Positions 31,825 to 43,911 of a stretch of DNA of 64,000 nucleotides are shown here, in pieces. Each line of letters begins with the position of its first letter. Position 1 is the stretch's first letter. Origin of the DNA: Leguminivora glycinivorella (lineage: Eukaryota; Arthropoda; Insecta; Lepidoptera; Tortricidae); contig NC_062998.1 of NCBI RefSeq assembly GCF_023078275.1, forward strand, positions 15,451,916-15,515,915. Direction: 5' to 3'. The position numbers and the translations under genes were made by a program. The notes under the pieces are model-generated. The model was not told the origin of the DNA, did no database searches, and saw only the letters and a list, made by a program, of their open reading frames with translations.

Positions 31825-34800
31825 AGATGCGTGACTCGTCTCTCCGAATACTCACAAATTAAGCTTTCTTTGGTATTTCCAGGATATGAATCCCTGAATG
31901 CTTATTATTCAGATCAGTGAAACTGAACTGCTTTTGTACACGAGAAGAGTTTTCAGTTCTGACGATAGTGATTTATGTATGTTTACAATGGTATGGTTTT
32001 GTGATTAGATATTTAACATTTTCTAGAAAGTAATTGATAAAAAACAATAAAACAAATTGGAAGAAAGTAATGTTAGTTATGCATCAAATCGTTAGATGAG
32101 ATTCGGAGAAATTATTACTAGTGGTAATATTTCTTCGAAGGCCACAGAAGAAGCGAGTATGTCCTGTCATTTGAAAGAAGCTAGATATGCATAAAGGAGC
32201 TATTTAACCAGTCCCCCTCCCCTTAGGCAGTCCGCCGGAAAACCGACAAACAACATAAAGCTCCTTTGTTCGCGGACGTTTCTCCGATTTTACTATCTAC
32301 GGGAACATACAATATCGCCAAATATAAACACAAACAATGAAGACATATCAGTTTGTATAATAAATATTAGATCTTTATAACTATTCAAAATGATGTTGAC
32401 GTTTAATGATGAGGGAGTAGGGTAAAAAAATCAATATGCGTCAGCAAAATATTTTAAAATTTGATCTTTAATTTGAGGGTATTTTCAAGAATATATAATT
32501 GTTAGTGTTGTCTGAATAACATAGCAACTTAAAACATGAATTTGCTCTAGTGTATTAATGTACACTATACAACAAATAGTACTCATATTTTGACTGTATT
32601 TCTAAGCTACATAACGCAAAATCTGTTTTTGAGAACATTTATTAATGGAGAGGACTTCAAATTGTCTTCAAGGGGCCCTGCTATTTTGTTACATACACGA
32701 TACTAACATGAGGAACCCGAAGGATTTTTTTAATTACGCTTTTCTGAGATCAAAATAAGGAAAACATTTTATGTGATTAACACTTTCGCTACCAAGAACC
32801 CGACTGTCGGGTTCTCGTAGAAGCGTAATGGGTTTTATGTAGCGAAAATGTCGTAGCGCCGCGTAGAGCCCGGTTTCGAAAGTGTTAAATTTCACCAAAC
32901 ATTTTCTTAAATTTTTTTTTGTGTTTTCGAATGTATTTTCACCTTAAAAGTACATCTTATTCGTAAACCTGGCACCTAAAATCGAAATTGACTTTTATAT
33001 TTAAACCTACTTTTGGCAATGAGTTTCAGATATCTATCAATAAGGATAAGTAGTTAGATTATGCCCCATAATGCCATTATCGCTATCAGTATTAAAATAT
33101 AGCATTTTGTACTAAAATATGAAATAATCACGAGTACTTAGTTTAATTTTTTTTTAAATTGTAATAACTCTAAGACTTCAGAAAATCCAGAAAATGTATT
33201 TGACTTCTTAGTCTTGAAATGTGATCAGGAAAAGGTCCTCAGTTAAAATTAATCGTTTTCCTCATGTTACACCGTGTATATCAAATTTACATAGTTATGA
33301 GGTCTGAATAGAGTCCAACTGTATCTGACATTTATCTAAATTGTGAAATCAGATATCTCATAAAGTTTTGGAGACGTTTCATGTTCATTTCGTATTAGAA
33401 GAAATGCAATGTTTTTTTAGAATTGTCACAATATGATATCTGACTATAATAGATAGTCGTATGTTCCGTCATAACCTGGTTGGCAACCTGCCAGCACCCA
33501 GACGTGGTTTCTACACGAAGATACAAATCGATTAATACTAGTCTGAGAGGCTGCAGATCTTTGCTGCTCACTTCGCGGTTTGACTTACTGTCGTCATTAC
33601 TCACAATAGGCTAATTTTAAAGTCTATCTTATATTATTACTTACTATCCAATTAACCGATTAAACAATAACCGATATTTTATTATCAATGGAATACCGCA
33701 AAAACATTTTTAAAGTTAAGTTCACTTAATCAGGCCAAAAAACATTAGCCACGTTAATCTATAGATTGTCTGTGCTTGACGTCAATTGAATTGAACACAA
33801 AATTTTCTGACATTTAAGTATAAGGCATAAAGTTCATTATCTCAGTGATTGACTCGATATGAAGTTAAGTTAGGTTCTATGATGGTTAAGTTTTCGGTGG
33901 CCAAAGATAAAAAAGTATTACTTACATTTTTAATCAAAATACGTATTGTCCCAGAGCTGTAAGAACCTCTTTTTGACACATGACAGCGTCCACAATACGT
34001 AAACTCGCGCAACCTCATGAAATTTTAAATAAAATCCTGTAATAACATTAAAAAAAACCAAGTACTTAAAAACAATATTTCGCTTACTTTAAACATAATC
34101 TAACACATGTTACATTTTTGCGGATCTTCGTTAGTGAGTATTTTACGATATTAATTTATCTTGCAGGATTTACTTATTATGTCATTTATCATTCATTTTT
34201 ATTTTTAAACTAGTGCTGTGGCAGAGTCTATCATTTCGATTCAAATGACATTTCAGTAAGTTGATAGAACATAGGGCCTAATCGATTCAACCAACTCGAA
34301 ATTAATCGTTAGATTTGGCAAACGATTCGTCTTAGCCACATCGCAACATACTTCAAAACAAATGTGTCAAAAATGTGAACTTACAGATCCGGGACAATAG
34401 TCATCATACACTTTTAATACCCGAAATCTATAAACATTGGTTTCTTATGTCAAATACTACAGAAAACAATCATTTCTTGTGCCAAATAAGAGTCTAGTAG
34501 TCTATACTAACCGAACCACATAAATGACCCGATTCGAACGTCTTAAATTATAAGTACGTCAAATGCTGGACTGCCACGTCTGACATTAACATCGACATCT
34601 TAGCAGTATTGTTTGATTACTGTAGAAAGTACATGTACTGAAAATTTTATTTTGAAAGTGACGACGCATATCACAGCTACGAACTATACGATACGACAAA
34701 CCGATAACCGCTACGAAGTGCTACGCCGTAGCAAATATTTGTGTAATAAAACAGCGCAGAGCGTTTTTTTTTAATATAATACTTGTATATTTTATAAAAA

Positions 34801-35600
34801 ATGTGGGATTGAATTACATATTATAATACTTTACAAAACAAACTACAATATCTTACATACTTATTTGAGGGTGATATCAGCTGATATGTAATGGTAACAC
34901 AAAGTACTATTTATTTGATAATGTGAATATGTATATTCCTATTTTGAATTAGCCAGAATTATTGTAAACAATGGTGTAGCCGGTGCTATAAAATTTTTGC
35001 ACCATTCGAGGTATTAAAATTGCCGATATTTTACAAGTTTATTAAAATTTTTTACATATTTCATTACACAAATAATGACTCTGTTTAAACGAAAATAAAT
35101 TTTAACGCAAAACGTTTTGGTATATTTATTGAAATTAAGAAGCCGTTTTTGTCGGATAGTTTGTTTATTTGGTTTGTGGTATCACTGTGGAAATGTACCT
35201 GCCGGCGTATCATGCTTCCAATTTTATCACTTGTCCACGTGGATAAGACAACTGTCACTCTCACACTGACATACTTTCCAAAGCGTGACGGATGCTTTAT
35301 CCACGTGGGTAAGTGATAAAATTGGAATCATAATACGCCGGATGGGCGACTAATTAGCGGGCCGCTAAACATTATTTTTCAGCAACTTTCGAGACTAGGT
35401 TGGCAGTGAATTTTAATGGCTGATATGACAGAATTTCGTCTATTTTGGACCAATTTTTATTTTGACTTGCATGGGATCATAACATAATATTAAATATAAC
35501 AGTCACCGTGTTCGATCGAGTCATGATTTTAAGTGTGTAATAGAGTGATCGTTAATTATGTATTCGTAGTTAAGTTCTCATTGCTGCGACTTTTTTAAAT
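31825..35600. other. Region upstream of sei exon 1: mostly unassigned
   Basis: 32779-32887 is a small MITE (ttaacactttcg/cgaaagtgttaa ends). 35202-35342 is a MITE with about 55-bp arms (gccggcgtatcatgcttcca, tccacgtggataag). No coding exon or PAS-domain motif was seen in this stretch. Confidence 0.5.
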
Positions 35601-35605
35601 ATATG

Positions 35606-35980
35606 GAGGAGGGCGATTTTTGAATCTCGCATACGGGATTTTGTCACTAAAATACCGGTTGAAAACGGTGACTCGCTTATTATTTTCGGTGACAATTTTC
35701 TGAATTCGAACGCGTGAGACTCAACGCGTGGGATTTCTTACCAGGAAGGAAGGAAGGAAGAAAAACAACATTATAAGTTCTTCCATTTTTAGGGGTCCGT
35801 ACCAAAAAGGTACAAAAGGAACCCTTATGGTGCCGCTCTGTCTGTCTGTCACATTACTAAATATCTCGAGAACTACTTATGCGATCGCTTTGAAATTTGG
35901 AATATTTATGAACATCGTGAGCCTCTACAAATTGAAAGTATTATTTTTGCTTATGAACTTGCTAAGTAAAGTCTGATTCA
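35606..35980. repeat. MITE family D copy 2 next to interspersed repeat B fragment
   Basis: 35606-35727 is nearly identical to 21905-22030. From about 35790, ggtccgtaccaaaaaggtac and gccgctctgtctgtctgtc start a truncated repeat B, also found at 43229-43845, 45766-46150 and, degenerate, 42467-42712. Confidence 0.8.
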
Positions 35981-37320
35981 TAAATAAATATAAATAAATA
36001 AATAAATAATATTATTAGTATTTTGCTGTTTTTGTATTTGCAAATTAGATTTCTACCTGTTATATAATTAATATATATTTGATATTATACGTGGAAACTA
36101 ATTTAGTATTTGCTGTTAAATACTTATGAGTATCTTGTTCAATATTTATTATAGTTTTTCAATTACTTATTTAAGAATTGAATTTATTACTGGTAACTAA
36201 AAGTGAATTTTAATATTAAATTGCTTTTATTTAATTGTTAAACTCCCATAGCTTATTTATGTTTTGTTTATTTACTTCCAATATAATGTTTCAGTCTGAT
36301 ACGGAAAATATACTTCATAATCTATTTAGGTTATAGCTAGAGCTTTATGTAATATTTATAATATGTCTCTACGCAGTACACGAATAAAAGCTGTAAGTAA
36401 AATAGAGGAAGTTAATAACAAGACATAAAGGGAGAAACTTTTTGCTGGTTTCACTAAGATTAAATGCTGTGTTTGAAGTAGGAGGTAGCCAAGCGTACAC
36501 GCTCCTCAGAAACTAAAGCAGGGCAGGTTTTGGCCTACATTGGTAAGATTTACTGCCCGATTCAAATCAAATATATACGTCAAATATAGCTCCAGATACG
36601 ATATGGATTGGATATTTCAAGAGCTTATATTGTACGTATATGCTAGTCGAATCGGGCTGATATACTCGTATTATTCCTAATTATGGTGTTCTGAATGTGT
36701 ATAAAGTTATTAAAGTTATCAAGTTTTTTTAATAGTTGAGCTGATTGGCTCTTGTCAAAATTTAAACTTAACATTAGAAATTATGTCTTAAAATGACACA
36801 AGGTGCGTTTATGTTGTCGCTTGATATTATATTATTTCCTCTATTAAGTTTATTTTTATAATTTGCTAATTTGACATTTAAAGGCTTATTTCATTTATTA
36901 ATTTTATATAATTTTGACTCTCGGAAACTCTACACGTATACAACTCTAAGGATAATTTGATTAAGTATATTTACTTGTTACATTTAGAGACATTTACACC
37001 TCTAAGTTATTATAGATATAGATTATTTTTTCTTTGTATCTGTTTGTGTTTCATAATAATGTTTAATCATGTCGTTAATTTGACGTTAAGACGTTAAGAG
37101 ACTTTCTCTAATTATTTATGTCAATTTGTGCTGTGCTTAGAATTAATATTTTCAGTTGTTAATATTTATGTACCTAATGTTAACTTGTAAATGTGCCCCT
37201 GAGGCCTATTTGCTGGATAATTGTTTTTTTTTTGTATTTGTATTTTGTACTCGTACAGCCGATTTTGCCACTCTGAAATACTTTGCATGTAATGTCTATA
37301 TTTCTATAGTTCATATTCAA
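35981..37320. other. AT-rich stretch without recognised features
   Basis: An (AAAT)n-like run at about 35985-36010. No coding signal noted. Confidence 0.4.
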
Positions 37321-37324
37321 AAGC

Positions 37325-37930
37325 ATGTGTCACAATTTAATAGTTATATATACCTTACTATTTAACCCTGCTACTCCCCGCTATCTTAAAAATCGCTTTA
37401 GTTATCTCTGTTCTACTAGGTGTGCCCAGAATTTAATTCTTTCTGTCCCCTACTCTACTTCAAAATTCTATAATCATTCTTTTACTTTTCAAGCTGTGCG
37501 ACTTTGGAATTCCCTACCTCATGACATAAGACGTGCTCAGTCTCCTAACTCTTTCAAGAGACTACTTAAACTCCATTTTTTATCTCTTCCGTAATATTTT
37601 TGTCTGACTACTCCTTCTAAATAACCTGGTACTGTTATATGTGTATTTATTTATATATTTATGCATTTAGTTATTTATCTTTATATATGTATGTTTATGT
37701 ATGTTAATTTTTTTTGCCTATATTGTGCGATAAGTTTATTTCTTCCAATTTGCTGACACCTACTGAGATTATGTAAATTTATCAATTTCCGCTACCTTAA
37801 GGTTGTCTGGAAGAAATCGCTCTTTAGCGATAAGACCGCCTGTTGTTTACCTTTGTTCGTGTTTCTTCCTTGTTTTTTATTGTTGTATTTTATCAAGGTG
37901 TGCAATAAAGAGTATTGTATTGTGTATTGT
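37325..37930 (+). mobile_element. CR1/Jockey-like LINE 3' end
   Basis: The frame to 37594 reads CSTRCAQNLILSVPYSTSKF, then SFTFQAVRLWNSLPHDIRRA and SFKRLLKLHFLSLP with a stop. This is the standard ORF2 C-terminus (F.v.a..lWN.LP..ir...s...Fk..lk). About 330 bp of 3' UTR follow, ending in ATTGTATTGT repeats at 37910-37935. Confidence 0.85.
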
Positions 37931-38540
37931 ATTGTACTTCAAAATGTTTTAATTCATTTGTGTCCTCAACATTTATTTATTATTTATTTATTTAAAACAA
38001 ATGTTTGCATATAGGTATCATTTCGTCAAAGTAGGCCGTGGATGTTCTAAGAAGTGTGCTGAAAATGATATCTATCTGTACTAGTTAGTGTATTTTACTT
38101 CAAAGGTATTTACGACTTAATGTCAGTTTTTAATAGATATAGTAATTCTGATTTTCTTTTCTAAGAAATGTAGTTAATTTTTAACTAAATAGTGAATTCC
38201 ATAGTAAGTTCTTCAAAAAATAACCAAGTATTTTACTCGTACATATTCGAAAAAAATTCGTTTCACTATGGCGAAAGGCTCCGTTTCATCCCTTGATTTA
38301 CAACCTACTATTTCTCGGGTTATTTATTAGAAAATAAATTTCATGCGTAGTCTGAGAACATGTGTAGATAGCTAGATAATTTTGAACTTGTTCAATCTAC
38401 TGATTCAGATAAGTTTATCTCGCTTCTTTAAGTTCAATTTGATAAAGCTATAAGTTTGAAATAGCAACTAGATATAATGTAAGAATGTTGGCAACATGAA
38501 TATATGGTGGCATAAGGGTGTGATGTATGATTGCGTAATG

Positions 38541-38617
38541 GCAGGCCGGGCCGTCCGCGCGCCGCCAGTCGGTCTGCCAGCGCGGCGCGCCGCGGCGGCG
38601 GCGGCGTCGGGAGGTCA
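38541..38617. promoter_or_regulatory. GC-rich island, possible promoter or 5' non-coding exon
   Basis: Contains ccgtccgcgcgccgccagtc and a (CGG)n-like run in otherwise AT-rich DNA. No ORF. Its place 7 kb upstream of sei exon 1 suggests a 5' exon or promoter, which is inference. Confidence 0.3.
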
Positions 38618-39689
38618 GGACATACACCCCTTGAACACTTGCCAGCTCTGCTTAAACTGAACGTAACATTTCATGCATTCACTTTAATATAAATCCCTGA
38701 ATGCCCAAACTACTTATTATACTCCGAAGTAACACTTCTGACACGTTGCTATACGCGCAAAATTTTTTGATTGATGCAAATTTTAAAACGTCTTGGCAGA
38801 GCTTTGATGTGTTCTGTGGGCTGCGTGTAGGTAACTCCTATGTATAGAAAAAACCTACACGAGCATCCAAATATGTTCTTAAAACCACCCCCTAAGCAAC
38901 AAGCTGCATGAGTATACGTGTCTAAGTATATATAGTATAATATCTATACCTAATAAAAATACTTATATACAATTAGAATAAAAATGAGTAGGCAATGTAA
39001 ATGTATGGATATAAATATGTGCGGAGAGTTGTGGCAAATGAATGTTTGGCTTCTATAATGCACACTATATATTATGAATATATTAGAATAAACATACTTA
39101 TACAAAATACTTTATAAATCACGAGAAATGCAGTCCACAACTACTAAATTACAAAGACCTAAGAAATGTAAATATATTTTATTTTCTATGACATAAGGAC
39201 AAAATATGACTAGATAGTGCAATAATTTCTCATGGTTTAAAAATCCTACATAACATAGACAAAGAAAACCATACCATGGTAGTCATAACTCCAAGCATGG
39301 ATCGCGTTTTTCACAATTAAAGCAAATCAAAATAAAAATTCAAAACAAAGGGAAAAATAATCGCTTAAGCGCGCAAGTAAAGAAACGACAACGAAACGCT
39401 CTCGAGCTTTGACGCACTGAACACAGCCTGAGCTTCCACTGAGTCAACTAAGCACGGGACTTTACACTGATTATTTCTTAGAGTCGGGCACACATCGCAA
39501 TGTGTGTTAAAGCATTAAATGCCTATCGCTGTGCAACAAAAACCGCAAAGCTCGTCTGCAAAAGGATAATAACAGTTTTACTTTTCAATGCGGTCGATCG
39601 ATTAAGCTCTTGACTATTTTAAGGTATGTTTTCACTTTAGAATTTGTATTGTATAATAAATTGTATAAATGCGTGGTATAGTTAGCGGT

Positions 39690-39957
39690 AAAGATCGCGT
39701 CCGAGTTCTCTGGAGGCGCCCGGCCCAGGAACGAATTATGATAACAATCGGATGGCAGTGTAAGAAACGGCGGAGTCCGGCAGCGTGATCACCGGACGTA
39801 AACTGGAGGGAGGACTGTGGAGCTGGCGTAAGAGGTCGCTGCCGCGGCGCGGTCGGGGCGCGACGGGCGCCGACGGCCGCCGGACCCGCCCGAGCGGCCG
39901 CGCCATTGCGCAGACTCGCGCTTCACGCACTCGCACTTCAACCGATATTTTAACCAC
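39690..39957 (-). promoter_or_regulatory. GC-rich island with minus-strand ORF; candidate alternative first exon
   Basis: A minus-strand frame starts at ATG 39957 (MVKISVEVRVREARVCA), has a second ATG at 39906 (MARPLGRVRRPSAPVAPRPR), and closes at 39736. A donor-like CCG|GTGATC after LHSPPSSLRP would end in phase 0, the phase needed to join the channel's exon 2. Arg/Pro-rich, no domain. Promoter or first exon is inference. Confidence 0.35.
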
Positions 39958-40716
39958 ATTTTAACAGTGGGTACATGTAATTACCTAATGTTGCCATGTC
40001 AAACTAGCTACTCCTAGTATTTTAATAAATTGATACGTATGCTGGTTAAATTATAGGGGTTATCACTTTATATTCTTATCAGATATGTAGTACCTACAAG
40101 GACATCCCATGGACATCCCTAATAAAATTGAACAACGATTTGACTTTAATAAAACGTGTCTTTCCATACAAAGGGACCTTATGCTTCAAGTACAATAAAT
40201 ACATTTTGATATTTTTCACCACACCAACTGATAAAAGCTCTTAGATTTTCAAAAACGTAAGAGAATGTTGCGGTTTATTCACAAGAATGTATAGTTTTAT
40301 TTTTTATGTATTGGGTTGGCACAAAAGTAATGAGACACTTTGTTTACGTTTTATATTTTTTATTATTATTACAATACAAAAAGCTTAGTCGATGATGTAA
40401 TCACCGCACCTATGACTTCTTGCCAACGATCCGGCAAAGTTTGGATGCCTTTCGCCCAGAACTCTGATGGCTGTGCCTCGAAAAAGTTGTTCAACTCCAC
40501 CTGTACATCATGGAAATCATTGAATTGTTTACCCCGCAAATGTCGTTTCAGGGCTCTAAATAAATGAAAGTCTGATGGTGCGAGGTCTGGAGAATAAGGT
40601 GGGTGGGGTATCGTCTCCCAGCCCAAGTTCTGCAGCTGTTGGCGAACGGTAGATGCGACATGAGGTCGAGCGTTATCATGTAGTAAAATTACAGTGGCTC
40701 GTCTTCGTCGTTTTTT

Positions 40717-41267
40717 AGGGTTCCGTAGTCAACTAGGAACCCTTATAGTTTCGCCATGTCTGTCTGTCCGTCCGTCCGTCCGTCCGTCCGTCCGTCCGCG
40801 GATAATCTCAGTAACCGTAAGCACTAGAAAGCTGAAATTTGGTACCAATATGTATATCAATCACGCCAACAAAGTGCAAAAATAAAAAATGGAAAAAAAT
40901 GTTTTATTAGGGTACCCCGCCTACATGTAAAGTGGGGTCTGATATTTTTTTTCATTCCAACCCCAACGTGTGATATATTGTTGGATAGGTATTTAAAAAT
41001 GAATAAAGGTTTACTAAGATCGTTTTTTGATAATATTAATATTTTCGGAAATAATCGCTCCTAAAGGAAAAAAAGTGCGTCCCCCCCCCCTCTAACTTTT
41101 GAACCATATGTTTAAAAAATATGAAAAAAATCACAAAAGTAGAACTTTATAAAGACTTTCTAGGAAAATTATTTTGAACTTGATAGGTTCAGTAGTTTTT
41201 GAGAAAAATACGAAAAACTACGGAACCCTACACTGAGCGTGGCCCGACACGCTCTTGGCCGGTTTTT
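40717..41267 (-). repeat. Interspersed repeat A, copy 3 (inside mariner)
   Basis: Begins agggttccgtagtcaacta, has a (TCCG)n run near 40768-40798 and ends ctcttggccggttttt. It interrupts the transposase between SSAIKK and RRRRATVILLHDN. Confidence 0.88.
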
Positions 41268-41507
41268 CTTGATAGCAGAAGATAGTTCGGTGAGCTGTGT
41301 TGAATATTTGTTAGCGTTTACAGTTTCATTGTGTAATAGTTCATGAAACAGCATGCCTTGCGAGTCCCAGAAACAACAAAGCAAAACTTTTAAGCGGTTC
41401 TTTTGACTCAGCTTCGGTTGAGTTGGTGGCGTTTCTTCTCGAGGCAGCCAAAAAGCACGACGTGTATCGTTCTCATAATAAATCCATGATTCATCTCCCG
41501 TAACCAG

Positions 41508-41662
41508 GCCCCGTAGCCGAATGGCATTTCTCCGACGCCAAACGAAAGCGATACGCCGCTGGCTCTGTCGCGCCAATACGCAAGCGCGATAGAGATAGAT
41601 ATCTACTAGCGCTTCGTTTCGTGAGCGTTTCGTGAGCGATTGTGCCATTCGGCTAGCCACCC
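41508..41662. mobile_element. MITE family C, copy 3 (inside mariner)
   Basis: Nearly identical to 16706-16861. It sits between FLTD and LVTGDESW of the transposase. One reading frame through the MITE is open and in frame with the downstream transposase piece, giving a chimeric frame from 41660. Confidence 0.88.
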
Positions 41663-42466
41663 TGATCAGTCAAAAACTCTTTACGTCGGGGTCGCAGCAA
41701 AAGTGATTGACAGATGGCGACACGGACTGCACGACTGGCGTCGGTAAGGATGTGCGGTACCCATCGAGCCAAAACTTTTCGATACCCAAGCTCATGCAGA
41801 TGGTATTCCACAGCGTGGTGACTGCAGTTAAGTGCTTCCGCTAATTCACGAGTAGTAGCATCAGGATTCGACTGTAGTTCGCGGCGTAAATCGTCATCAT
41901 TGAATGCAGGTGGTCGCCCTGAGCGTGACTGACTTTCAAGGCTCCTGTCTCCTGATTTAAAACGGTCAAACCATCTGGACACCGTGGCATGGCTTGTACT
42001 TCCAGCGCCCAATGCAGTGTTGATATTGTCAGCCGCAGCCCGCGCACTGTGGCCTAACAAGTACTCGTATAAGTAAAGTGTTCGAACTTGTCGCTCGTCC
42101 ATTTTATTTCAATCACTAAACCAATTAATTACGAGGGTGGCTTTATATACCCTCACATTAGAAGTACCTAGAATGTTCTACAACATACTAGAATATTATC
42201 AAAAACAATTAACTTAAGAAAGGATGTATAGAGTTTTGTAGAGTGTGTCATTACTTTTGTGCCAACCCAATAAATAAAAGAGCTTTGCCAGATAATATAT
42301 ATACAATACATGTACTACGTACATAGTGATAGGTACATCAGGTACAGGTAGGTACTGGATGTTCAATTTTGATATTTACTACCTAGATATGTAGATATGT
42401 ATTTTTCATGAAAGTAATATATTTTTTCTACTGCCGTATTTTTATTAGTCATTTATAAGGATAATT

Positions 42467-42712
42467 AGGGTTCTGTACCAAAAGGTATAAAAGGAACTTT
42501 TATGGCGTGACTCTCCCGTCCGTCTGTCTCTCTTATACCTATTACTAAATACCTATCTCACAATAATGTTTAAGAAAAAATAAACCGCCGCTTTTGGGGT
42601 TCTGGTGAAACTTGTGATTGTTGGATTATGTAGAAATGTGTAGGTATTTTTTTAAAACTGCTTTTAATGTAAGGGTTCCGTTTTTCCATTTTGAGGTACG
42701 GAACCCTAAAAA
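42467..42712. repeat. Degenerate interspersed repeat B with a foldback-family scrap
   Basis: Ends ttagggttctgtacc and ggtacggaaccctaa. In the middle, aaaccgccgcttttggggtt resembles the end of the 17.2-kb foldback element. Confidence 0.65.
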
Positions 42713-43142
42713 ACGTGAAAACTCATTTTAAGTATCAGTTTAAGGGTGCCTTTCCACCAGATATGTCCTACGTGGATGTGTCTGATATCCACCAATCATG
42801 TTCATTGTTCCACAAAGCAACTATCGCTAGTGGGAACGGGTTCGGTTCGTCTAAGCTGATTGGTAGCGTAGCATATCTCTAGTGGGAAGAGAAAATTCGT
42901 CCAAAATAATTAGAAACAAATATACACAAAGAAAATGCTGTTTACATACTTTCCATGGGGAAATCTTATAAAAGTCGGTACGAGTCGCAGTTACAGGAAT
43001 CGTCTGTTTATCTTGAGGGGGTTTTGAGCTAAAATAAACGAATTGAGGTTGTGCGTTACAAAATTGTTAAATAAGGGACACCCTAATAAACATATGCTCA
43101 AGTTATCGTTTTAATTCGTATCAAAATTGCAGCTGTTTATAA

Positions 43143-43911
43143 TCCATACTAATATTATAAATGGGATGGTGTCTGTTTGTTTGTCCGTCTTTCACGGCAA
43201 AACGGAGCGACGAATTGACGTAATTAGGGTTCCGTACCAAAAAGGTACAAAAGGAACCCTTATGGCGCCGCTCTGTCCGTCTGTCTGTCTGTCTGTCTGT
43301 CACATTATTAAATATCTCGAAAACTACTTATGCTATCGCTTTGAAATTTTGAATACTTATGAACATTGTTAATTTCGACAAATTGAAAGTATTATTTTTT
43401 AAATTTATTAATATTAATTGCCGAAAATGGCCAAAATGAAAGGGGGGCAAACTGAAACTTTAAAATCGGTTCACGCAATAAACAATTATTCCATAAAAAT
43501 CATCTTCCATACTAGCTCGCGCGCATTAGTTTACTCAATTTGCCGATAGATGTCGCTGTACGTTGAACGCTCATTTCCTACATCGCGTTTTTCCTGATAT
43601 AATGAGGTCGGTTCAGGAGCGTCCTTGCGACATGTCGTAAGTCGTAAAGTATTGAAGTTGAATAGTCTTGATTTTATTTGGACGTTGTCTAACAATAAAA
43701 TTGTATATTAAAATATTACTAATTGAGTCTTGACTCTTGAGGGATTTAGTCAAATTCATTGTCAAATTGGTATGATTCAACTATTGAAAGTTTGTACGGA
43801 ACCCTCGGTGAGCGAGTCCGACTCGCACTTGACCGTTTTTTTTAAGTGGAAATAGTTGAAGGGATGGACAGTGACATAGGCAACGAGCGAAGCCGCGGGC
43901 AAAAGCTAGTA
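43143..43911. mobile_element. SINE/MITE-like element interrupted by repeat B
   Basis: Outer parts: 43143-43224 (tccatactaatattataaat, cacggcaaaacggagcgacg) and about 43847-43911 (gggatggacagtgacatagg, gcgggcaaaagctagt). Together they are a common lepidopteran repeat. Repeat B (43229-43845, agggttccgtaccaaaaagg to gcgagtccgactcgcacttg) lies between them. Confidence 0.75.

Larger units (their letters stand above)
40369..42102 (-). pseudogene. mariner transposase, interrupted by insertions
   Basis: Three pieces on the minus strand. 42102-41663 carries the helix-turn-helix part (MDERQVRTLYLYEYLLGHSA, WFDRFKSGDRSLES, SRSGRPPAFNDDDLRREL). 41507-41268 has LVTGDESWIYYENDTRRAFW with the first catalytic Asp. 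40716-40369 has ILLHDNARPHVASTV (second Asp) and PPYSPDLAPSDFHLFRALKR (third Asp), so the DD34D triad is complete. Apart from the insertions I see no stop or frameshift, and total length is about 345 aa as in the family. It cut and pasted at TA dinucleotides; it is inactive here because the ORF is split. Confidence 0.92.
40311..42270 (-). mobile_element. mariner element with two nested insertions
   Basis: TIRs ttgggttggcacaaaagtaa at 40311-40330 and at 42270-42251 (complement), with TA flanks (40309-40310 and 42271-42272). The interior encodes a transposase on the minus strand, cut by MITE family C (41508-41662) and interspersed repeat A (40717-41267). Removing them leaves about 1.26 kb, the usual mariner length. 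Confidence 0.93.

Noticed and set aside
31451..31834. Plus-strand ORF of 127 codons
   Set aside because: Complement of channel exon 1 and its uORF; open only because of GC-rich composition.
37156..37365. 69-codon ORF upstream of the LINE end
   Set aside because: AT-rich, Phe/Tyr-rich chance frame without motif.
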